Assembly: GCA_963718065.1 (NCBI GenBank)
Contig: CAVQYE010000006.1
Span: 62,001-126,000 of the forward strand
Length of the DNA: 64,000 nucleotides
Direction of reading: 5' to 3'
From: CAVPGP01 sp963718065
GTDB taxonomy: Bacteria; Actinomycetota; Thermoleophilia; Gaiellales; Gaiellaceae
Both the position numbers and the translations under genes were made by a program. Under the pieces are notes generated by a model. The model was given only the letters and a program-made list of their open reading frames with translations, searched no databases and was not told the origin of the DNA. Position 1 is the first letter of the stretch, and every line of letters begins with the position of its first letter. Below are positions 1 through 8,466 of the stretch, in pieces.

Positions 1-20
1 GACACCCGCTCGAGGCACGC

Positions 21-66
21 TCTGTGGACAGTCTGTTCCACTTCCTTTCCACTTGGTCTGACCACA
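21..66. repeat. Operator-like repeat, copy 1
   Basis: First copy of a repeat whose two conserved blocks are TCTGTGGANNGTCTGT (21-36) and TTGGTCTGACCACA (53-66). The second block holds the palindrome TGGTC-T-GACCA (54-64), which resembles operators of FadR-subfamily GntR regulators. Positions 25-41 also hold a GTGGA/TCCAC inverted pair. Regulator identity is inferred from the motif only. Confidence 0.6.
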
Positions 67-97
67 GAATGTCTCGCTAGGGCGCATGGTTACGCCA

Positions 98-143
98 TCT
101 GTGGATTGTCTGTCACAGTTCTGTGAGCGTTGGTCTGACCACA
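98..143. repeat. Operator-like repeat, copy 2
   Basis: Second copy, offset by exactly 77 bp in both conserved blocks (98-113 and 130-143). The palindrome TGGTCTGACCA is at 131-141. A 77-bp spacing is about seven helical turns, so proteins bound to both copies would lie on one face of the DNA, compatible with loop repression. Confidence 0.6.
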
Positions 144-198
144 TTTGGAGCGGCGTACGAGCCGGTGAAGGGCACGCTGAGGGTGCGGCATTTGGGCG

Positions 199-1077
199 TT
201 ACGCAGGCCCGCGTAGGACGAACGTCGGCTTGGCCGGGCGGTAGCCGAGCGCGGCGTTGAGGACCCGCATCGGTTCGTTCTCCTCGTTGGACTGCGTCAC
301 GAGCCGCTCGATGCCGGCGCGGCGGGCGTCGTCGATTTGCGCGACTTTGAGCGCCCGCGCGAGGCCGCGGCGGCGGAAGCGGCGCGAGACGACCGTGAAG
401 CCGTTGTACGCCGCCGCGCCGTAGACATTGAGCGACGTGTAACCGACGGGCTCGCCGGCCACCATGGCGATGTGCAGGAACTCCGGCCGCCGGCTCGGCA
501 CCCGCCGCTCGGCGAGCCACGCCTCGAACGGGAACCCGAGCTCGGCGAGCCCACCCGGAATGTCCTCGATCCCCTCCTCGACCAGCGCGTGCAGCTGCCT
601 CGCAAGCTCCGGGTGCTCGCGATACGTCGTGATCTCCACGCCCGCCGGCAGCGGCTCGGGACTCGGCGCATCGGCGAGTTCGAGCACGATCTGCTCCTGG
701 CGGTCGATCACCCGGAAGCCGCGACGCTCGGCCCAGGCGCGCCCGTCCTCGTCGGCGCTCACCTGCAGCTCCGCCGCGCCGTGCTCGCGCGCATGCGCGG
801 CCAGCGCGTCCCACAACGCCGTGCCGTGCCCGCGCCCGCGTGCATCGGGAAGCACGCCCCAGGCCGCCGAGAGGTATTCCTTCGACTCGCCCTGCCAGAA
901 CGAGGCGAACCCGAAGCCGACCGTCCGCCCCGCCTCCTCCGCGACGAGCCAGATCGGCGCCTCGTTCTCGGCAGCGTGATGCAGCTGGTCTTCGACCGAG
1001 ACGAGCGCCAGCGGATCGGCGGCCCGACGAAGCTCCACGTAGACCCCGAGCTCGTCGACGCCGAGCCCGCGGATCAC
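199..1077 (-). CDS. Tandem GNAT N-acetyltransferase
   Basis: A 292-residue protein that reads as two GNAT folds in tandem. The first half has an acetyl-CoA pyrophosphate-loop motif DARGRGHGTAL near residue 80. The second half has RRFRRRGLARALK near residue 235. Paired GNAT proteins usually keep one catalytic half and one structural half. The substrate is not recognisable. The GTG start overlaps the stop of the upstream threonine deaminase gene in a GTGA arrangement, so translation is probably coupled and the gene is last in the MFS-meaB-ilvA run. It ends in TAA just before the operator-like region at the window edge. Confidence 0.85.
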   Translation of the reverse strand: MIRGLGVDELGVYVELRRAADPLALVSVEDQLHHAAENEAPIWLVAEEAGRTVGFGFASFWQGESKEYLSAAWGVLPDARGRGHGTALWDALAAHAREHGAAELQVSADEDGRAWAERRGFRVIDRQEQIVLELADAPSPEPLPAGVEITTYREHPELARQLHALVEEGIEDIPGGLAELGFPFEAWLAERRVPSRRPEFLHIAMVAGEPVGYTSLNVYGAAAYNGFTVVSRRFRRRGLARALKVAQIDDARRAGIERLVTQSNEENEPMRVLNAALGYRPAKPTFVLRGPA

Positions 1078-2238
1078 TGGATCTGCTCAACGGGGAAGCC
1101 GCGCGCCTCCATCGCCTCACAGATTGCGCGCCGGTGCGCGTCGTCGCGGGTGATCATCGTCAGCTCGACCTCTGTCTCGGCGACGTGGATCGACATTCCC
1201 TCACGGTGGTGCTCGACCGAGACGACGTTGCCGCGCTCGTCCGCAACGAGCTGAAGCAGCTTGATCAGCTCGCCGGGAAGATCGGCGACGCGTGAGCGGA
1301 CGACGAGGTAGCGCCCCGCCTGCGTGAGGCCGTGGCGCATGACCGAGATCAGCAGCGTCAGGTCGATGTTCCCGCCCGAGAGCAGCGCACAGACGTCGCG
1401 CGAGCCGCCGACCTGGCCCGAGAGCAGCGCGGCCACGGTCACCGCGCCCGCGCCTTCGACCACGAGCTTCGTCCGCTCGAGCAGCAGCACGATCGCCTCG
1501 CTGATCTGCTCGTCCTCGACGTGCACGATGTCGTCGAGCAGCTCGTCGAGGATCGCCATCGTCAGCTCGCCGGGGTTCTTGACGAAGATCCCGTCCGCGA
1601 TCGTGTAGCCGCTCTTGCCCGCCTGGACGCCGACGAGCCGCACTCCGGGCCGCAGCTCGCGCAGCGCGATCGCGATCCCGGCCGCGAGCCCGCCGCCGCC
1701 GATCGGGAGCACGAACGTCTCGACGTCGGGCAGCTGCTCGGCCAGCTCGATCCCGATCGTCCCCTGGCCCGCGACGATGTGCTCGTCCTCGAACGCATGC
1801 ACGAACGTCGCTCCCGTCTCCGCGACGAAGCGCCTGCGCCCGCTCGAGTGCGTCGTCGAAGCCGACGCCTTCGAGTACGGCCTCGGCGCCGTAGTTCTTC
1901 GTCGCCTCGACCTTCGCCATCGGCGCGTCCTGCGGCATGAAGATCGTGGCCTTGATCCCCAGCTCGCGCGCCGCCCAGGCGACCGCCTGGCCGTGGTTGC
2001 CGGCACTCGCGGCCACCACTCCCGCGGCGCGCTCCTCCTCGCCGAGCGTCGACAGCTTGTTGACGGCGCCGCGGATCTTGAACGAACCGGTCCGCTGCAG
2101 GTTCTCGGCCCTCAGCCACACGGTCCGCGCGCAGCGGCGCGAGAACGTCTCGGAGCCGTAGACGGGCGTCACGCGCGCGATCCCGTCCAGCCGGGCGCGG
2201 GCCGCCTGGATGTCAGCGAGCGTGGGCGCCGTGCTCAC
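1074..2238 (-). CDS. ilvA: Threonine ammonia-lyase with C-terminal ACT domain (one frame break)
   Basis: Fold-type II PLP enzyme converting L-threonine to 2-oxobutyrate and ammonia. The PLP lysine lies in TGSFKIRGA (K54), the phosphate-binding glycine loop is PIGGGGLAAG, and the C-terminal ~80 residues form an ACT-like domain. The length fits the short catabolic or ACT-containing class of about 400 residues. The reading frame changes once near 1830, where one extra C separates GCG and TTC. The span is 3n+1 bases, as expected for one inserted base. GTG start at 2238 lies inside the end of meaB (26-nt overlap). Adjacency to meaB suggests a route from threonine through propionyl-CoA to methylmalonyl-CoA. 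Confidence 0.88.
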
Positions 2239-3218
2239 GGCCCTCTTCCTTCCCGACGTGGAAGACCTTCTCCATGATCTCGCGAACCGCGGTGAGCGGG
2301 TCGAGCTCGCGGTTCTGAACTTCGTCGAGCAGGCGTCGCAGCTCCGGGTCCTTGGCGACCGACAGCTCGAGATGCGTCTTGGCTCGATTCGAGGCGACAG
2401 CGAACACCTCGGACGCGAGATTGCGCCGGCGGCGCGCCTCCAGCTCGCCCGCCTCCTCGAGATAGGCGCGGTGCTCGGCGATCTTCTCCCAGAGCTTCTC
2501 GACGTTCTCGCTGCGCATCGCCTCGGTGAGGACGATCGGCGGCTTCCACTCGCGGTCGTGGTCGAGCGAGAGGATCGAGCGCACCTCGCTCAGCATCGTC
2601 TTCGCCTGCGGATGATCCATCTTGTTGATCGCGATCACGTCGGGGATCTCCATGATCCCGGCCTTCAGCGCCTGGATCGAGTCGCCGGAGCCGGGCATCA
2701 GGACGAGGACGACGGTGTCGGCGACGGAGATCACCTCGACCTCGCTCTGCCCCGCGCCGACGGTCTCGAGGAACAGCAGGTCCTTGCCCGCGGCATCGAG
2801 GATCAGCATCGACTGCAGCGTCGTCTCGGCGAGGCCGCCCGAGGTGCCCGCGGGTGCCCATCGAGCGGATGAAGACGTCAGGATCGAGGAAGTGATCCGT
2901 CAGCCGGATCCGGTCGCCGAGCAGGGCGCCCTGCGTGAACGGGCTCGACGGATCGACTGAGATCACGCCGACGGTCAGCTGCTGGTCGCGAACGTGGCGC
3001 AGGAGCGATGAGATGAGGCTCGACTTGCCGACCCCGGGTGGCCCGGTGATCCCGATCGAGTACGCGCGGCCGGTCTCCGGATAGAGCTCGCGGACGACGT
3101 CGTAGGCCAGCGGATCGCTGTTCTCGACGAGCGTGATCGCACGCGCGAGCGCCCGCCGGTCGCCCGCCCGGACGCCGGCGACGAGCGTGTCCTGCGTCCA
3201 GTCTCGGCGCCCCGCCAC
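2213..3218 (-). CDS. meaB: MeaB/ArgK-type GTPase, methylmalonyl-CoA mutase chaperone (one frame break)
   Basis: G3E-family P-loop GTPase that loads and protects B12-dependent acyl-CoA mutases. Visible features are the P-loop GPPGVGKSS, the ISVDPSSPFTQGALLGDR segment typical of MeaB, the ETVGAGQSE switch region, and the NKMD guanine-specificity motif. Length is about 334 residues, normal for the family. The frame breaks once near 2845 within GGG-C-ACC. Removing one C restores the family sequence MGTRGTSGGL, and the span is 3n+1. GTG start at 3218 is 11 bp after the MFS stop. No mutase subunit is present in the window, so the client enzyme is elsewhere. Confidence 0.88.
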
Positions 3219-3229
3219 GGGCGCGAACT

Positions 3230-4467
3230 CTACGCCTTGGCGGGCGCGGCACGGTGCACCAGGGCAAGCGGCCTCGCCATTGCCGCGGCGATCAGCGCGG
3301 CGAGCGTGACGACTCCCGAGCACGCGGCCCAGACCCAGCGCGTGCCGACGGCGTCCAGTGAACGGAGCGGCCGTCACCATCGCGATCGAGAGGACGACGA
3401 AGTTCGTGCTCATCACCACGGTGAACGCTCGCCCGCGCACGGCATCCGGAGCGCCGCGCTGGACGAGCAGCACGTTGATCACGAACGCCGCGCCGTTGCC
3501 GATGCCGGAGAACGCCATCGCGCCCGCCGCGACCCAGATGTTCGGCGAGACGGCCACGACGAGCGTCGCGGCAGCCATCAGCATCAGGGCGAGCGGATAG
3601 ACGAACGCCGGCCCGCGGCGCTCGACGAGATCGCCGCCGACCACGCTCCCGATCGCCAGCCCGACGCCGGTCGTCGCCCAGAGCAGGCCGTAGCCGAACG
3701 CCCCGCTCGAGAATGTGCTCTTCGCAAGCACGATCTCCGAGACGTTGATCCAGCCGGTCGACACCTGCACGATGCTCCAGACGACGAGCACGGTGAGGAG
3801 CGCGCGCGAGGCGAAGACGGTGCCGATCCCCTCCGCGAAGTCGCGCCAGTGGCCGCGGGAGATCGCCTTCTCGGACTGCAGCAGCCGCGCCGGAATCCGC
3901 ATGATCAGCACGGCGGAGAAGAGGAACGTGAGGGCGTTCAGCCAGTAGGCGAGATCTGGTCCCGAGAGGGCGACGACCGTCCCGCCGATCAGCGGTCCGG
4001 CCGCGGTCGTGAGCCACTCCGTCGCCTGGAGCAGCGCGTTGCCGCCGGCGAGGTCGGCCTCCGGGAGCAGGTTCGGAAGGCCGGCGTAGACCGCCGGGCG
4101 GAAGAACCAGTTCGCGACTCCGGCGACGAGCGCGGCGGCGACGATCGCCGTCGCGCTGCCGAGGAAGGGCAGCGCGACGAAAACCCCGAGCCGCGCCAGG
4201 TCGGAGCCGATCATCAGCCAGCGCCGCGAGAGCCGGTCGACGAGCGGCCCGAGGAAGAGACCGATTGCGATCGCCGGCACGATGTTCGCGATCCAGCAGC
4301 GCCGAGACCCACGCGCCCGAGCCGGTTCGGTCGTAGACGTCGACGGTCAGCGCGACGACGGCGAGCCAGTTGCCGATCCCCGAGCCCAGCGTGGCGAAGA
4401 AGAGCAGCCGAAAGCTGGGAAGCCGGCGAACGAGACCGAACTGGCGGCGTAAGGAGTCCGGCAACAC
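3230..4467 (-). CDS. MFS transporter (two frame breaks)
   Basis: Twelve-helix major facilitator protein of about 411 residues, likely an exporter of the enterobactin/macrolide-efflux (MFS_3) type by its overall look. The cytoplasmic loop LGPLVDRLSRRWLM after helix 2 is the MFS motif A region. Two frame changes are visible: near 4285 (extra G in CTG-G-ATC) and near 3355 (extra A in TTC-A-CTG). The span is 3n+2, matching two inserted bases. The true C terminus ends with TAG at 3230-3232. GTG start at 4467; TAGGCT lies eight bases upstream and is a possible leaderless -10. It is the first gene of the run toward ilvA. Confidence 0.8.
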
Positions 4468-4489
4468 CGTGACGGAGCCTAGCGAGGGA

Positions 4490-5620
4490 TCAGGTCGGTA
4501 CCCGCTCGAGGACGCGGGCGAGCGCCTCGCCGAACAGCCGATTCTCGTCGGGAGTGCCGACGGTGACCCGGATCGCGTTCGGCGCGCCGAAGCCGGTGAG
4601 CGGCCGCACGATCACGCCCTCGCGCAGCAATCCGTCGAAGAGCGGGCGCGCGTCGTCGCCCGACTCCGCGTAGAGGAAGTTCGCGACTGCGCCCGGCGCC
4701 GGATCGAGACCTCCCTTTCGGAGCAGCCGCTCGAGCTCGATCCGCCCTTCCCGGTTCAGCTGGGCGCGACGGCGGAGCTCATCCGGATCGTCGAGACTCG
4801 CCAGCGCCGCCTCCTGCGCGGGCGTCGTCAGGTCGAACGGCCGACGGGTCTTCGTGATCGCGGTCACGACTTCCGCCGGGCCGATTCCGTATCCGATCCG
4901 CAACCCGGCGAGCCCGTAGATCTTCGAGAACGTGCGCAGGACGAAGACCCGCCGTCCCTGCTTCGCGTACTCCTCGATCGCGTCCGGATACTCCGGGTCG
5001 TCGATGTACTCGAAGTACGCCTGGTCGACGACCGTGAGCACGTGCCCGGGCACGGCGTCGAGGAACGCCGTCACCTCGTCACGGGTGTTGCTCGTGCCGG
5101 TCGGGTTGTTCGGCAGGCAGAGGTAGACGATCTTCGTGCGTGCCGTGACGGCGGCGAGCAGCGCGTCGAGGTCGTAACGGTGCTCGCTCAGCGGCACGAC
5201 GACGGGCGTCGCGCCGAGCTTCATCGCGTAGATCACGTAGCTCGGGAAGGACGGCCAGCCGCAGACGATCGAGTCTCCGGTTCCGAGCACGGCCTGTGAG
5301 AGCGTGTCGATGACGCCGTCGGCACCACCGCCGAGGGCGACGTGCTCCGGGCCGACGCCGTGCCGCTCGGCCACCGCGGCGCGCAGCCGGTAGGCGCCAC
5401 CGTCCGGATACCGGTTCAGGTCGCGCGCAGCTCGGTCGAGCGCCTCGAGGGCCGCGGGAAACGGCCCGAACGGCCCCTCGTTCGAAGCGAGCTTGATCAC
5501 GCGGTCGAGACCGAGCTCGCGCTGCACCTCCTCGACGGGCTTGCCCGGCTCGTACGGGACGATTCCGCTCAGGGCAGGGCGGAAGAAGCTTTCGGCGATC
5601 TCGGTGAAGCCGTCAGTCAC
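4490..5620 (-). CDS. hisC: Histidinol-phosphate aminotransferase
   Basis: Fold-type I PLP aminotransferase of 376 residues, catalysing the penultimate transamination step of histidine biosynthesis or a related aromatic or imidazole transamination. The signature lysine lies in TFSKIYGLAGLRIGY, with the NNPTG motif of the subgroup near residue 165 and the substrate-binding start region KLASNE. No other his genes are nearby, so a paralogue acting on phenylalanine or an antibiotic precursor is possible. GTG start at 5620. A TACAGT hexamer sits seven bases upstream, and the gene is divergent from the Lon-domain gene across a 41-bp gap. Confidence 0.88.
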   Translation of the reverse strand: MTDGFTEIAESFFRPALSGIVPYEPGKPVEEVQRELGLDRVIKLASNEGPFGPFPAALEALDRAARDLNRYPDGGAYRLRAAVAERHGVGPEHVALGGGADGVIDTLSQAVLGTGDSIVCGWPSFPSYVIYAMKLGATPVVVPLSEHRYDLDALLAAVTARTKIVYLCLPNNPTGTSNTRDEVTAFLDAVPGHVLTVVDQAYFEYIDDPEYPDAIEEYAKQGRRVFVLRTFSKIYGLAGLRIGYGIGPAEVVTAITKTRRPFDLTTPAQEAALASLDDPDELRRRAQLNREGRIELERLLRKGGLDPAPGAVANFLYAESGDDARPLFDGLLREGVIVRPLTGFGAPNAIRVTVGTPDENRLFGEALARVLERVPT

Positions 5621-5627
5621 GGCAGTG

Positions 5628-5633
5628 ACTGTA
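5628..5633 (-). promoter_or_regulatory. -10 element of hisC, leaderless type
   Basis: TACAGT on the minus strand, seven bases before the GTG start of hisC. Transcription would begin at or next to the start codon. Confidence 0.55.
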
Positions 5634-5649
5634 ACGCTCGGCGCGCAAC

Positions 5650-5655
5650 TAGTCT
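5650..5655 (+). promoter_or_regulatory. -10 element of Lon-domain gene, leaderless type
   Basis: TAGTCT followed by six bases and then ATG at 5662. No Shine-Dalgarno sequence can fit in that spacing. Confidence 0.6.
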
Positions 5656-5661
5656 TGGCGA

Positions 5662-6279
5662 ATGGAGGAGATCGGCCTGTTCCCGCTCGAGCTCGTGCTC
5701 CTCCCGACGGAGCGAATCGCGCTGCACATCTTCGAGCCGCGCTACCGCGAGCTGATCGGCGAGTGCATCGACGAGAAACGCGAGTTCGGCATGGTGCTCC
5801 AGCTCGAGGACGGCGTTGCGGAGACCGGCACGATGGCCGCCGTGTCGAAGGTGCTCCAGGTGCTCGACGACGGCCGCCTGAACATCGTCGTCGAGGGACG
5901 AAGCCGCTTCCGCGTCTTGCGGATCACCGACGGGCGGTCGTTCATCACAGCGGAGGTCGAGCCGGTCGACGACGAGCCGGAAGAGCCGTCGGACGAGGCG
6001 ATCGAGCAGGCGCTCGTCCTGTATCGCCGGCTGATCGAGGCGACCGAGTCACCTGCCGAGGAGCCGGATCTCGACGGCGATCAGCTCTCGTTCGATCTCG
6101 CGGCCCGCGTCGACTTCGAGATCGACGTCAAGCAGGAGCTGCTGGAGCTGCGCTCGCCGAGAGAGCGCGTGGAGCGCATGATCGAGGTGCTGCAGGAGGC
6201 GCTGGAGGCGGTCGAGACGGAGAACGAGCTGCGGCGCCGCGCGTCGGGGAACGGCAAGGTCTCGCCGCTCGAGGAGTAG
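5662..6279 (+). CDS. LON peptidase substrate-binding (N-terminal) domain protein
   Basis: A 205-residue stand-alone Lon N-terminal domain (PUA-like fold) without ATPase or protease domains. It opens with LFPLELVLLPTERIALHIFEPRYRELI, represented here by the hallmark LPLHIFEPRYR-like stretch near residue 20, and ends in an acidic then helical region. Such free-standing proteins are common in actinobacteria and are thought to bind unfolded or damaged proteins, but the function is not established. The start is fixed by the TAGTCT-N6-ATG leaderless arrangement. The gene converges on the GNAT gene with only three bases between the stops. Confidence 0.85.
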   Translation: MEEIGLFPLELVLLPTERIALHIFEPRYRELIGECIDEKREFGMVLQLEDGVAETGTMAAVSKVLQVLDDGRLNIVVEGRSRFRVLRITDGRSFITAEVEPVDDEPEEPSDEAIEQALVLYRRLIEATESPAEEPDLDGDQLSFDLAARVDFEIDVKQELLELRSPRERVERMIEVLQEALEAVETENELRRRASGNGKVSPLEE

Positions 6280-6282
6280 TCG

Positions 6283-6783
6283 CTACTCCGGAAGAAGCTT
6301 TGCCATCAGCAGCGCGTCCACGAGCTCGTCGCCGCGCCGGTAGTGCGCGCGGCGCAAGCCTTCTCGCTCGTAACCAAGGCGCTCGTACAGTGCGATCGCC
6401 GGCGCGTTGTGGGGAAAGACGTGCAGCTCGAGCTTCCGGATCTGCACGTCGCGCGCCCATTCCTCGGCCGAGCGCATCAGCTCGGTCGCGACGCCGCGGC
6501 GCCTGTGCGACGCTGCGACCATCAGGCCGACGTCGGCAACGTGCGCGCTCGCGGGATGGGTGTCGCGCGCGGCGGACAGGCGTCCGACCACGACGCCGTC
6601 TTCCTCCGCGAGCAGGACGACGGCCGCCGGGTAGCGTCGAATCGCGCGCAGGTATCGTCGCTCGTCGGGAACGCTCCGCCAACCCTCGTCGGCGAGCAGC
6701 CAGGCCTCCGGCTCCGCGGTCACGGCGCGCGCAAGCGCGACGAGCGCGGGCGCGTCCCCCGGCTCGGCCCTCCGGATGATCAC
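6283..6783 (-). CDS. GNAT acetyltransferase, RimI/RimL-like
   Basis: A 166-residue single-domain N-acetyltransferase. The acetyl-CoA loop is HRRRGVATELM near residue 95, followed by the C-terminal signature NAPAIALYERLGYEREGLRRAHYR typical of enzymes acting on protein N termini or small amines (key residues N-A-x-A-I-x-L-Y-x-x-L-G-Y). GTG start at 6783 overlaps the stop of the gamma-glutamyltransferase gene as GTGA, so it is co-translated with that gene. The exact acceptor cannot be told from sequence. Confidence 0.85.
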   Translation of the reverse strand: MIIRRAEPGDAPALVALARAVTAEPEAWLLADEGWRSVPDERRYLRAIRRYPAAVVLLAEEDGVVVGRLSAARDTHPASAHVADVGLMVAASHRRRGVATELMRSAEEWARDVQIRKLELHVFPHNAPAIALYERLGYEREGLRRAHYRRGDELVDALLMAKLLPE

Positions 6784-8345
6784 GCCGACTCCACCACCAC
6801 CCCATGTCCCCCGCGGCGCGGGTCGCCGGCTGCGGCAAGGCCTCCGTCGGGCAGCCGCTCGACGCCCGCTGCGCCGCCGAAGAAGAGATTCCGGCGCCGC
6901 CAGCGCACGACGTCGTAGCCGAGCGCCTCGAGCCGGTCGAGCTCGGCCGGGTCCGCGCCGCCCTCGCAGTGGACATGGGGCTCGTCGAGGTGTACGCGCG
7001 GCGCCGCGATCGCCTCGTCGACACCGAGCCCGTGCCCAAGCACGTTGACCGCGATCTGCATGATCGCCCCGCGCAGTCGCACCGAGCCTGCGCTCCCGAC
7101 CACGAGCCGCGGCCCGTCCGGGCCGAGCGCGACCGAGGGCGCCATCATGCTCGTCATCCGCCGGCCGGGCTTGAGCGCGAGCCCGGCCGAGAGGTCGTGC
7201 TCGCCGAGCATGTTGTTCATCTGGATCCCGGTGCCGGGGATGATCACGCCCGACCCCGAGCCGGTCGAAGCCGAGAGCGAGGCAGCGTTCCCGTTTGCGT
7301 CGACGACGGAGATGTGCGTCGTCCCGCCCGCCGGCGAATGCTCCGGCCTCCCCGCCTCGTGGGCTGCGATCCGGGCGAGCGCTCCGTTCACGACGTCGTC
7401 CGAGGCAAGTCGCCGGGCGAGGCCGCCACGGTAGAGATCGCCGGCGAAGCTGCCGCCTCGGATCCTCGTCTGCTCGCGCATCACCTCGATCAGCGTGCGC
7501 ATTGCCTCCGCGGAGCCGGGTGGACCGCCGGGCAGGCGCTCGAGGAGACGCAAGCCGTAGCCGATCAGCACCCCGCCCGACGACGGCGCGGGGTTGGAGA
7601 GAAACTCGTGGCCGCGATAGACGGCACCGGCCGGCCGCCGCCGCACGACGCGATAGCCGGCGAGGTCGTCTGTCGTCAGCGCGCCTCCTCCCGCCTGGAC
7701 GTGCTCGACGAGCGCGTGTGCGAGCTCGCCCCGATAGAGATCGCCGGCGCCGTGCTCGGCGAGCCGCTCGAGCGTCCCTCCGAGATCGCCGAGCTTCAGC
7801 TGCTGGCCGGCGACGAGGCGGCCGCGGGCGCCGTAGAGCCGCTTGCCCTCGGCGGTGTGACGGAGGATCGAGTCGAGGATGGCGTGCAGATGCGCCTGCG
7901 GGCGGGTCAGCTCGATGCCGTCCCGTGCCAGCTCGATCCCGGGCTGCAGCAGTGTCCGCCACGGCAGGGTGCCGAAGGCCCGATGTGCGGCCTCGAGGCC
8001 CGCCGCCAGGCCGGGAACCGCGCACGACGCGGCGCCGATCCGGAAAACCTGCGTCGTGTCGCTGCCCGAAAAGTGCACGTCGACGGCCTCCATCTCGGCC
8101 GTGCGCACCGGTCGCTCGCCCAGCCCGGGGACGGCCACGAAGCAGTCGAACACCCTCGTCGACCGGTCGCCCGCCCGGTGCACGAGCATGAATCCCCCTG
8201 CACCTGGGCCGGTCAGCGGGCTCTCCGTGACCCATGAGGCGCACGAGGCGGCGATGCAGGCGTCGACCGCGTTGCCGCCCTCGCTCAGGACCCTGGCTCC
8301 CGCCTCCGCCGTCAGAGGATGCCCAGCGGCGACAGCTCCTCTCAT
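6780..8345 (-). CDS. ggt: Gamma-glutamyltransferase/glutathione hydrolase family
   Basis: N-terminal nucleophile hydrolase of 521 residues. The autoprocessing threonine is T342 in GGTTHISVVD, which would split the precursor into a large and a small chain. Downstream GSGSGVIIPGTGIQMNNML and the GRRMTSMM region match the substrate pocket of the family. No signal peptide is visible, so the enzyme is probably cytoplasmic, unlike the periplasmic E. coli enzyme. It may act on a gamma-glutamyl amide or on a mycothiol-type metabolite instead of glutathione, but that is inference. Start ATG 8345 is set by TAGTCT-N6-ATG. Translationally coupled to a downstream GNAT. Confidence 0.88.
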   Translation of the reverse strand: MRGAVAAGHPLTAEAGARVLSEGGNAVDACIAASCASWVTESPLTGPGAGGFMLVHRAGDRSTRVFDCFVAVPGLGERPVRTAEMEAVDVHFSGSDTTQVFRIGAASCAVPGLAAGLEAAHRAFGTLPWRTLLQPGIELARDGIELTRPQAHLHAILDSILRHTAEGKRLYGARGRLVAGQQLKLGDLGGTLERLAEHGAGDLYRGELAHALVEHVQAGGGALTTDDLAGYRVVRRRPAGAVYRGHEFLSNPAPSSGGVLIGYGLRLLERLPGGPPGSAEAMRTLIEVMREQTRIRGGSFAGDLYRGGLARRLASDDVVNGALARIAAHEAGRPEHSPAGGTTHISVVDANGNAASLSASTGSGSGVIIPGTGIQMNNMLGEHDLSAGLALKPGRRMTSMMAPSVALGPDGPRLVVGSAGSVRLRGAIMQIAVNVLGHGLGVDEAIAAPRVHLDEPHVHCEGGADPAELDRLEALGYDVVRWRRRNLFFGGAAGVERLPDGGLAAAGDPRRGGHGVVVESA

Positions 8346-8351
8346 GTTCAG

Positions 8352-8357
8352 AGACTA
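8352..8357 (-). promoter_or_regulatory. -10 element of ggt, leaderless type
   Basis: TAGTCT on the minus strand, six bases before the ATG of ggt. This is the same hexamer and spacing as the Lon-domain gene. Confidence 0.6.
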
Positions 8358-8466
8358 ACCTTCCGATGAACGGGGTAGACCCCGTGCGAGCCCCTTTCGA
8401 AATCCTCACCGTTTGCTCACTAACTGCGCCTGGTCAGCGGAGTCTCGATAGAGGCACGGTCCCGCT

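Larger units (their letters stand above)
1..198. other. Gene-free left edge with duplicated operator-like sequence
   Basis: No coding region is supported here. The stretch lies beyond the stop of the leftward GNAT gene, so it is probably the control region of a gene beyond the left edge. It contains a roughly 46-bp imperfect direct repeat (21-66 and 98-143) annotated separately. AT content is higher than in the genes around it. Confidence 0.6.

Noticed and set aside
337..1254. Long plus-strand open frame over the GNAT and ilvA genes
   Set aside because: Arg/Pro-rich composition with no domain and full overlap with two recognised genes. It is a typical high-GC antisense shadow.
1074..2238. 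Programmed +1 frameshift site in ilvA
   Set aside because: No slippery sequence or downstream structure is evident, and the same kind of break occurs in many unrelated genes, favouring sequence error.
3237..4472. 411-codon plus-strand frame opposite the MFS gene
   Set aside because: The opposite strand encodes recognisable membrane helices. This frame is an Arg/Asp/Glu-rich mirror image with no family.
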